A stretch of DNA of 64,000 bases from contig NZ_CP007441.1 in assembly GCF_000590475.1 (NCBI RefSeq), positions 3,416,660-3,480,659 on the forward strand, given 5' to 3'. The first letter of the stretch is position 1, and each line of letters opens with the position of its first letter. Below, piece by piece: positions 46,824 to 55,623 of this stretch. The stretch is from Stutzerimonas stutzeri (GTDB taxonomy: Bacteria; Pseudomonadota; Gammaproteobacteria; Pseudomonadales; Pseudomonadaceae). The notes under the pieces were generated by a model, which searched no databases, was not told where the DNA came from, and saw only the letters and a list, made by a program, of their open reading frames with translations. A program made the translations under genes and the position numbers.

Positions 46824-49206
46824 GCCAACCAAGACCCAAGCAGAAATCGCAGCCCTGTTCACCCAGGACCTGGTGACCGGTGTCGGGCGTAGCGTCAAGC
46901 ACGACAGCGCGCCCAAGCATGTCACCGGCGAAGCGGTATACGTCGATGACCGTCTGGAGTTTCCCAACCAGCTGCACATTTATGCCCGCATGAGCGACCG
47001 CGCCCATGCACGTATTGTCCGCATCGATACCGCACCCTGCTATGAAGTGCCGGGCGTCGCCATCGCCATCACGGCCAAGGATGTGCCCGGCCAGCTGGAT
47101 ATCGGCGCGGTGATGCCCGGTGATCCGTTGTTGGCTGATGGCGTAGTCGAATTCGTCGGCCAGCCGGTGATCGCCGTCGCAGCCGATAGCCTCGAAACCG
47201 CTCGCAAGGCGGCCATGGCGGCGATCATCGAATATGAAGATCTCGAGCCAGTGATCGACGTCGTCGACGCGCTGCGCAAGAAGCATTTCGTGCTCGACAG
47301 CCACACCCACAAGCGCGGCGACTCCTCTGGCGCGCTGGCTACCGCCCCGCGTCGCCTGCAGGGCAGCCTGCACATTGGCGGTCAGGAACATTTCTACCTG
47401 GAAACGCAGGTGTCTTCGGTAATGCCCACCGAAGATGGCGGCATGATCGTTTACACCTCGACGCAGAACCCCACCGAGGTACAAAAGCTGGTCTCCGAAG
47501 TGCTGGGCGTCTCGATGAACAAGATCGTCATCGACATGCGCCGCATGGGCGGTGGCTTCGGTGGCAAGGAAACCCAGGCCGCGGGTCCGGCGTGCATGTG
47601 TGCGGTAATCGCGCACCTCACCGGTCGGCCGACCAAGATGCGTCTGCCACGCATGGAAGATATGACGATGACCGGCAAGCGCCATCCGTTCTACGTCGAA
47701 TACGACGTGGGCTTCGATGACGACGGCCTGCTGCACGGCATCGAGATCGATCTGGCTGGCAACTGCGGTTACTCGCCGGACCTCTCCGGCTCCATCGTCG
47801 ACCGCGCCATGTTCCACTCCGACAACGCTTACTACCTGGGCGACGCCACCATCAATGGCCATCGCTGCAAGACCAACCTCGCCTCTAACACGGCGTATCG
47901 TGGTTTCGGTGGCCCACAGGGCATGGTCGCCATCGAGGAAATCATGGATGCCGTGGCGCGTGAGCTGGGCAAGGACCCGCTGGACGTGCGCAAGCGCAAC
48001 TATTACGGCAAGACCGAGCGCAACGTCACGCCTTACTACCAGACCGTCGAGCACAACATGCTCGAGGAAATGACCGCCGAGCTCGAGGCCAGCAGCGAAT
48101 ATGCCAAGCGTCGAGAGGAAATTCGCGCGTTCAACGCCAAGAGTCCAGTCCTGAAGAAGGGCCTGTCCCTGACCCCGGTGAAGTTCGGCATCAGCTTCAC
48201 CGCCAGCTTCCTCAACCAGGCCGGCGCGCTGGTGCACGTCTACACCGACGGCAGCATCCACCTGAACCACGGCGGCACCGAGATGGGCCAAGGTCTGAAC
48301 ATCAAGGTCGCGCAGGTTGTGGCCGAGGTGTTCCAGGTCGACGTCGAACGGATTCAGATCACGGCAACCAACACTGACAAGGTGCCGAACACCTCGCCGA
48401 CCGCTGCATCTTCCGGCGCCGACCTCAACGGCAAGGCCGCGCAGAACGCCGCGCAGACCATCAAGCAACGACTGATCGACTTCGCCGCTCGGCATTACCA
48501 GGTCACGGAAGAAGACGTGGAATTCAAGAACGGCCAGGTGCGCGTTCGCGACGAGTACGTATCGTTCGATGAGCTGATCCAGCAGGCCTATTTCGGCCAG
48601 GTGTCGCTGTCGTCCACCGGCTTCTATCGCACGCCGAAGATCTACTACGACCGCAGCCTGGCGCGCGGCCGCCCGTTCTACTACTTCGCCTACGGCGCAG
48701 CGTGCTCGGAGGTGATCGTCGACACCCTGACCGGCGAATACAAGATGCTGCGCAGTGACATCCTGCACGACGTCGGCGCCTCGCTCAACCCGGCCATCGA
48801 CATCGGCCAGGTGGAAGGTGGCTTCGTCCAGGGCATGGGCTGGCTGACCATGGAAGAGCTGGTCTGGAACGACAAAGGCAAACTGATGACCAGCGGTCCG
48901 GCGAGCTACAAGGTGCCGGCCGTGGCGGACATGCCGCTGGATCTGCGGGTCAAGCTGGTGGAGAACCGCAAGAATCCCGAGGACACGGTGTTCCACTCCA
49001 AGGCTGTCGGTGAACCGCCGTTCATGCTCGGCATTTCCGTTTGGTGTGCGATCAAGGACGCCGTAGCCAGTCTGGCTGATTACAAGGCGCAGCCGAAAAT
49101 CGACGCGCCGGCCACGCCGGAGCGGGTGCTGTGGGGCGTGGAGCAGATGCGCAAGTTGAAGCGGACCGCTAATGCAGTCGCAACAACGGATACCACGCCA
49201 GCCTGA
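46816..49206 (+). CDS. xdhB: Xanthine dehydrogenase large subunit (molybdopterin)
   Basis: A 796-residue molybdenum-cofactor subunit oxidising hypoxanthine and xanthine to urate. The Moco-binding GGGFGGKE lies near residues 245-252. Further motifs are AYRGFGGPQG (substrate-binding Arg), the THS-like GGTEMGQGLNIK, and the catalytic-Glu region KAVGEPPFMLG. The length is normal for the bacterial two-subunit form. It overlaps xdhA and is separated from xdhC by about 100 bp holding a palindromic repeat. Confidence 0.95.
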   Translation: MHKPTKTQAEIAALFTQDLVTGVGRSVKHDSAPKHVTGEAVYVDDRLEFPNQLHIYARMSDRAHARIVRIDTAPCYEVPGVAIAITAKDVPGQLDIGAVMPGDPLLADGVVEFVGQPVIAVAADSLETARKAAMAAIIEYEDLEPVIDVVDALRKKHFVLDSHTHKRGDSSGALATAPRRLQGSLHIGGQEHFYLETQVSSVMPTEDGGMIVYTSTQNPTEVQKLVSEVLGVSMNKIVIDMRRMGGGFGGKETQAAGPACMCAVIAHLTGRPTKMRLPRMEDMTMTGKRHPFYVEYDVGFDDDGLLHGIEIDLAGNCGYSPDLSGSIVDRAMFHSDNAYYLGDATINGHRCKTNLASNTAYRGFGGPQGMVAIEEIMDAVARELGKDPLDVRKRNYYGKTERNVTPYYQTVEHNMLEEMTAELEASSEYAKRREEIRAFNAKSPVLKKGLSLTPVKFGISFTASFLNQAGALVHVYTDGSIHLNHGGTEMGQGLNIKVAQVVAEVFQVDVERIQITATNTDKVPNTSPTAASSGADLNGKAAQNAAQTIKQRLIDFAARHYQVTEEDVEFKNGQVRVRDEYVSFDELIQQAYFGQVSLSSTGFYRTPKIYYDRSLARGRPFYYFAYGAACSEVIVDTLTGEYKMLRSDILHDVGASLNPAIDIGQVEGGFVQGMGWLTMEELVWNDKGKLMTSGPASYKVPAVADMPLDLRVKLVENRKNPEDTVFHSKAVGEPPFMLGISVWCAIKDAVASLADYKAQPKIDAPATPERVLWGVEQMRKLKRTANAVATTDTTPA

Positions 49207-49210
49207 CGTA

Positions 49211-49240
49211 GGGTGGACAACGCTTTGCTTGTCCACCTTT
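49211..49240 (+). repeat. Palindromic intergenic element between xdhB and xdhC
   Basis: GGTGGACAA/TTGTCCACC forms a 9-bp stem with an 8-base loop, preceded by GTAGG and followed by TTT. It resembles the GGTGGGCT-type elements at 61911-61990 and may act as a weak terminator or mRNA stabiliser inside the operon. Confidence 0.6.
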
Positions 49241-49303
49241 AGTGCAACTTGATCGTTTCGGTGGAAGACGCTTCGCGGTCTTCTGCCGACGAAGGACAGA
49301 ACC

Positions 49304-50152
49304 ATGAGTAACACTGCCTGGATCGAAGCACTCGCCGACCTACAGCAAAAAGGCGAACCTTGCGTACTGGTGACCATCATCGAGGAGCGCGGGTCGACGC
49401 CTCGCAACGCCGGTTCGAAGATGGTCGTCAGCCGTGAGCGTCTGTACGACACCATTGGCGGTGGCCATCTTGAGTACAAGGCGCAGCAGATCGCCTGCGA
49501 GATGCTGGAAAACCGCAGCCGCGACACTCGCCTGGAGCGCTTCTCCCTGGGCGCGAGCCTGGGCCAATGTTGCGGCGGTGCGACGGTGCTGCTGTTCGAA
49601 CCCATGGGCCAGCCGCAGGCACATATCGCCGTATTCGGCGCCGGCCATGTCGGGCGTGCCCTGGTTCCGCTGCTCGCCAGCTTGCCGTGCAAGGTACGCT
49701 GGATCGACTCGCGTGAAAGCGAGTTTCCGGCGCAGATCCCTACGGGCGTGGAAAAGGTCGTCAATGACGAAGTTGTGGACGAGGTAGAAAACATGCCTGC
49801 CGGCAGCTACTTCATCGTCATGACCCATAACCACCAGCTCGACCTGGAGCTGACCGCCGCTATCCTCGAGCGCAATGACTTCACCTACTACGGCCTGATC
49901 GGCTCGAAGAGCAAGCGCGCCAAGTTCGAACACCGTCTGCGCGATCGCGGCTTCCAGCCCGACACCGTGCAGCGCATGCGCTGCCCGATGGGCATCGCCG
50001 ATGTGAAGGGCAAGCTGCCGATCGAGATCGCTGTGTCGATCGCTGGAGAAGTGATCGCCACCTACAACGCCAATTTCGGTGAGAAGACCCAAGACGGCGA
50101 AAAGCCGGTGCCCATGCTGGTTCCCGCTTCGCGTCGCGCACAACACGACTGA
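49304..50152 (+). CDS. xdhC: Xanthine dehydrogenase accessory protein XdhC
   Basis: A 282-residue chaperone that binds sulfurated molybdenum cofactor and inserts it into XdhB. The N-terminal segment EERGSTPRNAGSKMVVS and the GQCCGGATVLLFEP double-cysteine motif are diagnostic. A C-terminal Rossmann domain begins VFGAGHVGRALVPL. It is codirectional with xdhAB and guaD. Confidence 0.94.
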   Translation: MSNTAWIEALADLQQKGEPCVLVTIIEERGSTPRNAGSKMVVSRERLYDTIGGGHLEYKAQQIACEMLENRSRDTRLERFSLGASLGQCCGGATVLLFEPMGQPQAHIAVFGAGHVGRALVPLLASLPCKVRWIDSRESEFPAQIPTGVEKVVNDEVVDEVENMPAGSYFIVMTHNHQLDLELTAAILERNDFTYYGLIGSKSKRAKFEHRLRDRGFQPDTVQRMRCPMGIADVKGKLPIEIAVSIAGEVIATYNANFGEKTQDGEKPVPMLVPASRRAQHD

Positions 50153-50275
50153 AGCCTTGCCATGCCTGCGCTACGCGTTTCCCATCAGCGCAAGCGCCAG
50201 GGTCTGTCCGAGTGGAAGTGCACGTCCACGTCCGCCTGCCATCCGAATTCTTCATAGACGATTTTGAGAACCACC

Positions 50276-51583
50276 ATGTCCCAAGCTAAAGCCTACCGTG
50301 CCGCCCTGCTCCACTGCCTTGCCGACCCGAGCCAGGTGAGTGTCGAGCAATCCTACGAATACTTCGAAGATGGTTTGCTGGTTGTCGAGGACGGCAAGAT
50401 TGCACACATCGGTAATGCCACCGACCTGCTGCAAACGCTACCGGCCGGCACCGAGGTGATCGAGTACAAGAATGCCCTGATTACTCCGGGCTTCGTCGAC
50501 ACCCATATCCATTACCCGCAGACCGGCATGATCGCCTCCTATGGGGAACAGCTGCTGGACTGGCTCAACACCTACACCTTCCCTACCGAACGCGCATTCA
50601 GCGACAAGGCTCATGCCAGTGAAGTCGCCGAGGTGTTCCTGCGCGAACTGCTACGCAACGGCACCACCACCGCACTGGTGTTCGGCAGTGTCCACAAGGA
50701 ATCGGTGGATGCGTTTTTCGAGCAGGCGGAAAAGCTCGATCTGCGGATGATCGCCGGCAAGGTGCTGATGGATCGCAACGCGCCGGACTATCTCACCGAC
50801 ACCGCCGATTCCGGCTACGCCGACAGCAAAGAACTGATCGAGCGCTGGCACGGTAAGGGCCGCCTGCACTACGCCGTCACACCGCGCTTTGCGCCGACCA
50901 GCACGCCGGAGCAACTGGCGCTGGCCGGTAAACTGTACAAGGAGTACCCGGATCTTTACATGCACACCCACCTGTCCGAGAACCGCAAGGAAATCGAATG
51001 GGTCCGTGAGCTTTTCCCTGAGCAGAATGGCTACCTGGACGTTTACGACCATCACGGCCTGATTGGCGCGCGCTCGGTATTCGCCCATGGCGTTCACCTG
51101 TGCGACGACGAATGCAAGCGTCTGGGCGAAACCGGTTCGGCGGTCGCCTTTTGCCCGACATCCAATTTGTTCCTGGGCAGCGGCCTATTCGACTTGGAGA
51201 ATGTTGAAGGCCACGGCGTGCGCGTCGGCCTGGGCACCGACGTGGGTGCTGGCACCAGCTTCTCCCAGCTGCAGTCGCTGAACGAGGCCTACAAGGTCAT
51301 GCAACTGCAAGGCAAGAAGCTGGACCCGTTCAAATCCATTTATCTCGCAACGTTGGGCGGTGCGCGCGCCCTTTATCTGGACGACCGGATCGGCAACCTG
51401 CAGCCAGGCAAAGATGCGGATTTCATCGTGATCGATTACAAAGCCACGCCGCTAATCGACTACCGCCTGAAACAAGCAAATAGCCTCGAAGAACGGCTGT
51501 TCGCCCTGATGATGCTCGGCGACGACCGTGCAGTGAAGGAAACCTTCGCCGCCGGCCGCTCGGTACACCGCAAAGCCGACTAA
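50276..51583 (+). CDS. guaD: Guanine deaminase
   Basis: A 435-residue zinc amidohydrolase converting guanine to xanthine, the substrate of XdhAB. Metal ligands are His77 and His79 in VDTHIHYPQTG, then the HTHLSENRKEIEW group, FAHGVHL, and the Asp in GLGTDVGAGTSFS. The NTYTFPTERAF signature is specific to guanine deaminases. The ATG at 50276 gives MSQAKAYRAALLH; the frame opens four codons earlier. Its stop codon overlaps the stop of the convergent zinc-binding protein gene. Confidence 0.95.
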   Translation: MSQAKAYRAALLHCLADPSQVSVEQSYEYFEDGLLVVEDGKIAHIGNATDLLQTLPAGTEVIEYKNALITPGFVDTHIHYPQTGMIASYGEQLLDWLNTYTFPTERAFSDKAHASEVAEVFLRELLRNGTTTALVFGSVHKESVDAFFEQAEKLDLRMIAGKVLMDRNAPDYLTDTADSGYADSKELIERWHGKGRLHYAVTPRFAPTSTPEQLALAGKLYKEYPDLYMHTHLSENRKEIEWVRELFPEQNGYLDVYDHHGLIGARSVFAHGVHLCDDECKRLGETGSAVAFCPTSNLFLGSGLFDLENVEGHGVRVGLGTDVGAGTSFSQLQSLNEAYKVMQLQGKKLDPFKSIYLATLGGARALYLDDRIGNLQPGKDADFIVIDYKATPLIDYRLKQANSLEERLFALMMLGDDRAVKETFAAGRSVHRKAD

Positions 51584-52452
51584 GGCTTCAGCGCCGCCAT
51601 CAGCGTGTCGAGGTTGTGCTCGAACATGCCAAGGTAAGTGCTGGCCGGTCCCTTGCTGGCCAGCGCATCTGAATACAAGGTACCGCCAACGGTGGCGCCA
51701 GCTTCATCGGCGATCTGTTCGATCAGCCGCGGGTCGCGAATGTTCTCCACGAACACAGCCCGCACACCGTCGCTGCGTAGCTGACGAATCAATGCCGCCA
51801 CCTCAGCTGCAGATGGTTCGTCATGGGTGGATAGCCCTTGCGGCGCGATGAACTGGAGCTGCCAGGCCTGCCCCAAGTAACCGAAAGCATCATGGCTGGT
51901 CACCACCTTGCGCTGGCTGGCCGGTAAACCGGCTATGCGGGCGTCGGCCCTCTTGAGTAACGCATGCAGGCGGCCCAGATAGTCGTCGCGACGCGTTTCA
52001 TATTCTTCACGATGGTCGGGATCGAGCTGCACGAGCGCCTTGCTGATGTTGCGTACGTAGATCTCGGCATTGTTCAAGCTCTGCCAGGCGTGTGGATCCG
52101 GTACCCGTTCGCCGTCCTCCTCAAGCATCAACGGAACGACTCCCGCGCTGGCATTGATGCGCTTGCCTGCGGGCTCGCTGCTGGCAAGCAGGCGCTCGAG
52201 CCAGGGCTCGAAGCCCAGGCCATTGGCGACGATCAGATCCGCACGTAACAGGGCCTTGGCATCATCCGGGCTGGGCTCGTAGACGTGAGCATCGGCGTCC
52301 GCCTCGACCAGGTTGGTCAGTTCAATGCGCTCACCACCGATTTCACGGGTCAGATCTCCGAGGATGCTGAAGCTGGTAACTACCTTGAGCCGCTCGGCCG
52401 CTTGCAGTGAGAACGGGAGCCACAGGGCCAGCGCGAAAAGCAGGTAACGCAT
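51580..52452 (-). CDS. Zinc (or manganese) ABC importer substrate-binding protein
   Basis: A 290-residue periplasmic cluster-A-I metal-binding protein with a signal peptide (LWLPFSLQAAE). Metal ligands are His56 in DADAHVYEPSP, His121 in DPHAWQS, and a third His in VVTSHDAFGYLG. The final acidic ligand is in the GGTLYSDALAS region. It lacks the His-rich loop of ZnuA, so AztC or MntC-like proteins are possible. A Zur-type box upstream of the operon favours zinc. It is last in an ATPase-permease-binding protein operon on the minus strand. Confidence 0.88.
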   Translation of the reverse strand: MRYLLFALALWLPFSLQAAERLKVVTSFSILGDLTREIGGERIELTNLVEADADAHVYEPSPDDAKALLRADLIVANGLGFEPWLERLLASSEPAGKRINASAGVVPLMLEEDGERVPDPHAWQSLNNAEIYVRNISKALVQLDPDHREEYETRRDDYLGRLHALLKRADARIAGLPASQRKVVTSHDAFGYLGQAWQLQFIAPQGLSTHDEPSAAEVAALIRQLRSDGVRAVFVENIRDPRLIEQIADEAGATVGGTLYSDALASKGPASTYLGMFEHNLDTLMAALKP

Positions 52453-52470
52453 GATGAACACCTCAAACGG

Positions 52471-53325
52471 TCATGGTAAAGAGGTCGAGCGCAGCAGGCC
52501 GTGGACCGGTCCCGCGACCACCGAGAACAGATAGAACGTGCCCGCCAGCAGCACGATGCACGGCCCGCTGGGCAGGCTGACGTAGAACGACAGCAGCAGC
52601 CCCAGCCACACGCAGACCGCGCCGAAAAAGGCCGCAAGCGGCAAGAGAACGATGAGACGTCGACTCCAGAAGCGCGCCGCAGCAGCGGGCAGCATCATCA
52701 ACCCGACCACCATCAGCGCGCCGATGGCCTGAAACCCGATCACCAGGTTGAGTACCACCAGCGTCAGGAACGCGGCATGCGCCAATGGCCCGAAACGACT
52801 GATGCTACGTAGGAACAACGGATCCAGGCTGTCCAGCGCCAGGGCTCGGTAGGTCAGCGCGAGCACGGACAGACTGACCGCCGACGTGCCGAGCATGCCG
52901 GCCAACGTGTTCGTATCGACGGCCAGTGCCGAGCCGAACAACAAATGCAGCAGATCGAGCTTGCGCCCCGCCAATCCGAGCAGCAGCACGCCGCTGGCGA
53001 GCGAAATGGGATAGAGCGCGGCGAGGCTCGCATCCTCACGCAGTCCGGTACGCCGGCTGACCCAAGCCGCCGCCCCTGCCATGCCGAGGCCAGCGACGAG
53101 CCCGCCGAACGTCAGTGCCGGCAGGCTCAAGCCGAACAGCCAGAACGTTAGTGCCGCACCGGGCAGGATGCCGTGGGCAATGGCATCACCCATCAGGCTC
53201 ATTCGCCGCAGGATGAGAAAAACGCCCAGCGGCCCGGCACTGCAGGCCAGCGCCACGCCGCCGAACAAGGCGCGGCGCATGAAGGCGAACTCGCTAAAGG
53301 GCGACCACAGCAACTCCAGCGTCAC
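52471..53325 (-). CDS. Metal ABC importer permease (ZnuB/AztB-like)
   Basis: A 284-residue ABC-3-family permease with about eight helices. The motif RRMSLMGDAIAHGILPGAAL is typical of zinc and manganese channels. The start is GTG at 53325, whose GTGA overlaps the ATPase stop codon. A frame reading further upstream to 53655 lies within the ATPase gene in another frame and is not used. It is followed 18 bp later by the binding-protein gene. Confidence 0.88.
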   Translation of the reverse strand: MTLELLWSPFSEFAFMRRALFGGVALACSAGPLGVFLILRRMSLMGDAIAHGILPGAALTFWLFGLSLPALTFGGLVAGLGMAGAAAWVSRRTGLREDASLAALYPISLASGVLLLGLAGRKLDLLHLLFGSALAVDTNTLAGMLGTSAVSLSVLALTYRALALDSLDPLFLRSISRFGPLAHAAFLTLVVLNLVIGFQAIGALMVVGLMMLPAAAARFWSRRLIVLLPLAAFFGAVCVWLGLLLSFYVSLPSGPCIVLLAGTFYLFSVVAGPVHGLLRSTSLP

Positions 53326-53993
53326 GCAACCTGCCCAAGCCGATGCCGGTCGGCCATGAACTGACCGATCGGGGCAAAGACGCAACCGCTGCGGGCTACC
53401 CTCAGGGCGTCGCAACGCTTCAGGCTCAACCCGACGAGGTTGTGGCTGACCAACATCAACGTTTTGCCCTGCTGCCGCCAGCGCTCGATGTGCTGCCAGA
53501 GCAAACGCAGCCCCACGTCGTCCAGCGCCGCCTCGGGCTCGTCGAGCAACAGCACCGGCGCATCGGTCAGGCTCAACCGAGCCAGCAAGGCGCGCTGCAA
53601 CTCGCCGCCGGAAAGGGCATGCAGCCCTTGCGTTTGTAGATCGAGCAGGCCCCAATCCGCCAACGCCTGATGCAAGCGTTTCTGCCGTTCGTTACGTCCG
53701 AGGCTGCTGCGCCAGAAACCGGCACTGACCAGCTCGGCCAGACGGATTGGGAATTGCCGGTCCACCTGCTGCTGTTGCGGCAGATAGGAAATCCCGCCCA
53801 GCAGTGGAACGCCCACCTCGATACGGCCCGCCAGCGGTCGGTCCAACCCGGCCATTACCTTCAGCAGGCTGCTCTTACCCGAGCCGTTGCTGCCGATGAC
53901 AGCCGTCAGGCTGCCGGCTTCAAGCTTCAAGTCGAGCGGCGGCGTAAGCGCAATCCCACCGGCGCCCCATTGCAAGCCATCACACACAATCAT
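53322..53993 (-). CDS. Metal ABC importer ATPase (ZnuC/AztA-like)
   Basis: A 223-residue ATPase. Walker A is GSNGSGKSS, the signature LSGGELQRALLARLSL, and Walker B VLLLDEPEAALDD; LVSHNL holds the switch His. Two ATGs are adjacent at 53996 and 53993. GAGG upstream is closer to correct spacing for the second. The frame is open to 54083 and a longer start is possible. A Zur-type box lies about 100 bp upstream. Confidence 0.86.
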   Translation of the reverse strand: MIVCDGLQWGAGGIALTPPLDLKLEAGSLTAVIGSNGSGKSSLLKVMAGLDRPLAGRIEVGVPLLGGISYLPQQQQVDRQFPIRLAELVSAGFWRSSLGRNERQKRLHQALADWGLLDLQTQGLHALSGGELQRALLARLSLTDAPVLLLDEPEAALDDVGLRLLWQHIERWRQQGKTLMLVSHNLVGLSLKRCDALRVARSGCVFAPIGQFMADRHRLGQVA

Positions 53994-54093
53994 CATCACC
54001 TCGGTATACACCGGCTCGAACCCTGCCTTTCGCTTCGCAGGCGGGTGTCGGGCGTCGCCTTGCGAAAAGCCAGGACCCATCATTGACGAAACG

Positions 54094-54106
54094 GTTATAA
54101 CATAAC
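54094..54106 (-). promoter_or_regulatory. Zur-type box
   Basis: GTTATAACATAAC is a 13-bp palindrome (GTTAT/ATAAC arms) with the core of gammaproteobacterial Zur sites. It sits upstream of the zinc-importer operon and would mediate zinc-dependent repression. No zur gene is present in the window. Confidence 0.75.
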
Positions 54107-54500
54107 ATTAACGTAGAGCTATGGCCGCACGCAACGGGGCCGAACCGTATAAGCGAGCTATCCAATGCGGCTCGGCACAAGACCGCCCGGCATCAGCAGG
54201 AGCAAGGCGCTGCTGATGAAGCTAGAGAGCTCAGGTTTTGTTTGGGGGGCGTCGACTGGCTTCGACCGAACCTTTTCGCCGGGTCGCCCAAGACACGAGC
54301 GCGGCGTAACACGACGCGCTATCGAGGTGATCCGCACGAGAAGCGCCGTGTTACTAGAGGTTCACTATTTCCAGCGAGCGCATGAGCGCCACGCTGCCGA
54401 CCTCTATCGAACCGCAGCTGGCCTGCGCGGCGAAGGCGGACGGCCCGCTCGCAACATCAGAGACATCTCGAACCGAAACTGCCTTAGGCAGCGTGCCGAA
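54107..54500. other. Intergenic region without recognised gene
   Basis: About 390 bp between the Zur-type box and the gntR stop codon. No frame has both a ribosome site and family resemblance. GTCGACTGGCTTCGAC (54251-54266) is a 5-bp inverted repeat. A small CTGCC/GGCAG hairpin (54479-54492) may help end the gntR message. Confidence 0.4.
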
Positions 54501-55256
54501 TTAGCGAGCTGTGCGTGGCTTTTTCTTTGCCAGAGCCAAGTGCGAAAAGACAGCGTGCAGATCGTCCGAGGCGCTGTCTTCGTCGAGGTTGAGCTTGCTG
54601 TCGATGTGATCCATGTGATGCATCATAAGATGCACGGCCTTGTCGCTGTCGCGTGCGGCAATGGCATCGATCAGTTGATTGTGTTCGTCGAAAGAGCAGT
54701 GCGAGCGGTTGCCGCTTTCATATTGGGCAATGATCAGCGAGGTCTGGGAGACCAGGCTGCGCTGGAAGCTGACCAGCGGTGCATTCTTCGCCGCCTCGGC
54801 CAGCTTGAGATGAAACTCACCGGACAGACGGATACCGGCGCCTCGATCACCCCGTGCGAAGCAGTCCTGCTCGTCAGCCACCATCTTGCGCAGCTCCGAC
54901 AGTTGCTCGCTGCTGGCGTGCTGAACCGCCAGTTCGGTGATGGCGCGCTCCACCATTCGACGGGCAAAGAAAATCTGCCGGGCTTCCTCGACGCTGGGGC
55001 TCGCCACCACTGCCCCGCGGTTCGGACGCAGCAGCACCACGCCTTCATGAGCCAGCCGCGACAGCGCACGACGAATGATGGTCCGACTCACGCCGAAGAT
55101 TTCGCCCAGCGCTTCTTCGCTGAGCTTGGTGCCCGGCGCCAGGCGCTGTTCGAGGATAGCGTCGAAAATATGGGCGTAAACGATGTCGTCCTGTGTCCCT
55201 GTTCGGGCCTTGCCGCTTCGTGTCGGCTTCTTTAGGGGCTGCAACTGTTCGTTCAT
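54501..55256 (-). CDS. GntR-family (FadR/FCD) regulator of purine catabolism
   Basis: A 251-residue transcription factor. The N-terminal winged HTH (about residues 26-90) contains KLSEEALGEIFGVSRTIIRRAL. The FCD ligand domain holds the expected metal ligands in FHLKLAEAA, DEHNQLIDAI and MHHMDHI. It is divergent from the purine permease, the position taken by PA1520 beside PA1519 in P. aeruginosa. A TTGTGCACAA palindrome lies in its own promoter and related sites precede the permease and puuE, so it probably represses itself and the ureide genes until a purine-derived ligand binds. Confidence 0.88.
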   Translation of the reverse strand: MNEQLQPLKKPTRSGKARTGTQDDIVYAHIFDAILEQRLAPGTKLSEEALGEIFGVSRTIIRRALSRLAHEGVVLLRPNRGAVVASPSVEEARQIFFARRMVERAITELAVQHASSEQLSELRKMVADEQDCFARGDRGAGIRLSGEFHLKLAEAAKNAPLVSFQRSLVSQTSLIIAQYESGNRSHCSFDEHNQLIDAIAARDSDKAVHLMMHHMDHIDSKLNLDEDSASDDLHAVFSHLALAKKKPRTAR

Positions 55257-55340
55257 GGTGACTCGCGTCGGAAATATCGGCAGACCGAACTTTACTGCCT
55301 TTCAGCGTCTGGCTGGCAGTAGTCGAGGGTCAAATAGCGA

Positions 55341-55370
55341 AATAAAGCGGAATTTATTGTGCACAATCAA
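55341..55370 (-). promoter_or_regulatory. Candidate gntR promoter with embedded operator
   Basis: On the minus strand TTGATT (55370-55365) and TTTATT (55346-55341) are spaced 18 bp apart as -35 and -10. The perfect 12-bp palindrome ATTGTGCACAAT (55356-55367) overlaps the -35 side, fitting autorepression. Confidence 0.55.
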
Positions 55371-55486
55371 ACGATAGCTCACATCTGACGAAACACCGCG
55401 CTTGTTGAAGCGGGCCACGATGCGACCGACATGGAAACCCAGGAGACGGCCGAAAGGCGGAAATTCAGTAAATCAAGTTGCAATTC

Positions 55487-55496
55487 TTGTATACAA
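55487..55496. promoter_or_regulatory. TTGTATACAA operator upstream of the purine permease
   Basis: A perfect 10-bp palindrome, identical to the site before puuE. It lies 128 bp upstream of the GTG start of the permease and about 120 bp from the gntR-promoter site, so two sites share this divergent region. Confidence 0.65.
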
Positions 55497-55623
55497 AAGC
55501 ATAATCGCGTCAAGCCTTCCTGACCTCTCGGTCAAAAAACCGAACAGTAAGCGCCCTCACCATCACCTGCCCTCGAGAGCGCCGCTCTGGGTGATAGACA
55601 ACAAGAACGATGAGGAACACCTT

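Noticed and set aside
46705..49794. Very long open frame (about 1000 codons) antisense to xdhA-xdhB-xdhC
   Set aside because: It is a codon-bias shadow in high-GC DNA. The sense strand encodes three well-recognised proteins, and the antisense product matches no family and has no ribosome site.
54246..54270. Sequence resembling the 5' end of tmRNA (GGGGGCGTCGACTGGCTTCG)
   Set aside because: There is no tag reading frame, no 3' acceptor end and no TPsiC arm in the following 350 bases.
54165..55235. A 356-codon plus-strand frame covering gntR
   Set aside because: gntR on the minus strand has clear HTH and FCD motifs; the plus frame has no ribosome site and no recognisable domain.
55402..55623. 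Extended N-terminus for the purine permease from an ATG at 55402
   Set aside because: The extra 74 residues would cross the TTGTATACAA operator, are unlike the family, and the GTG at 55624 has a good ribosome site.
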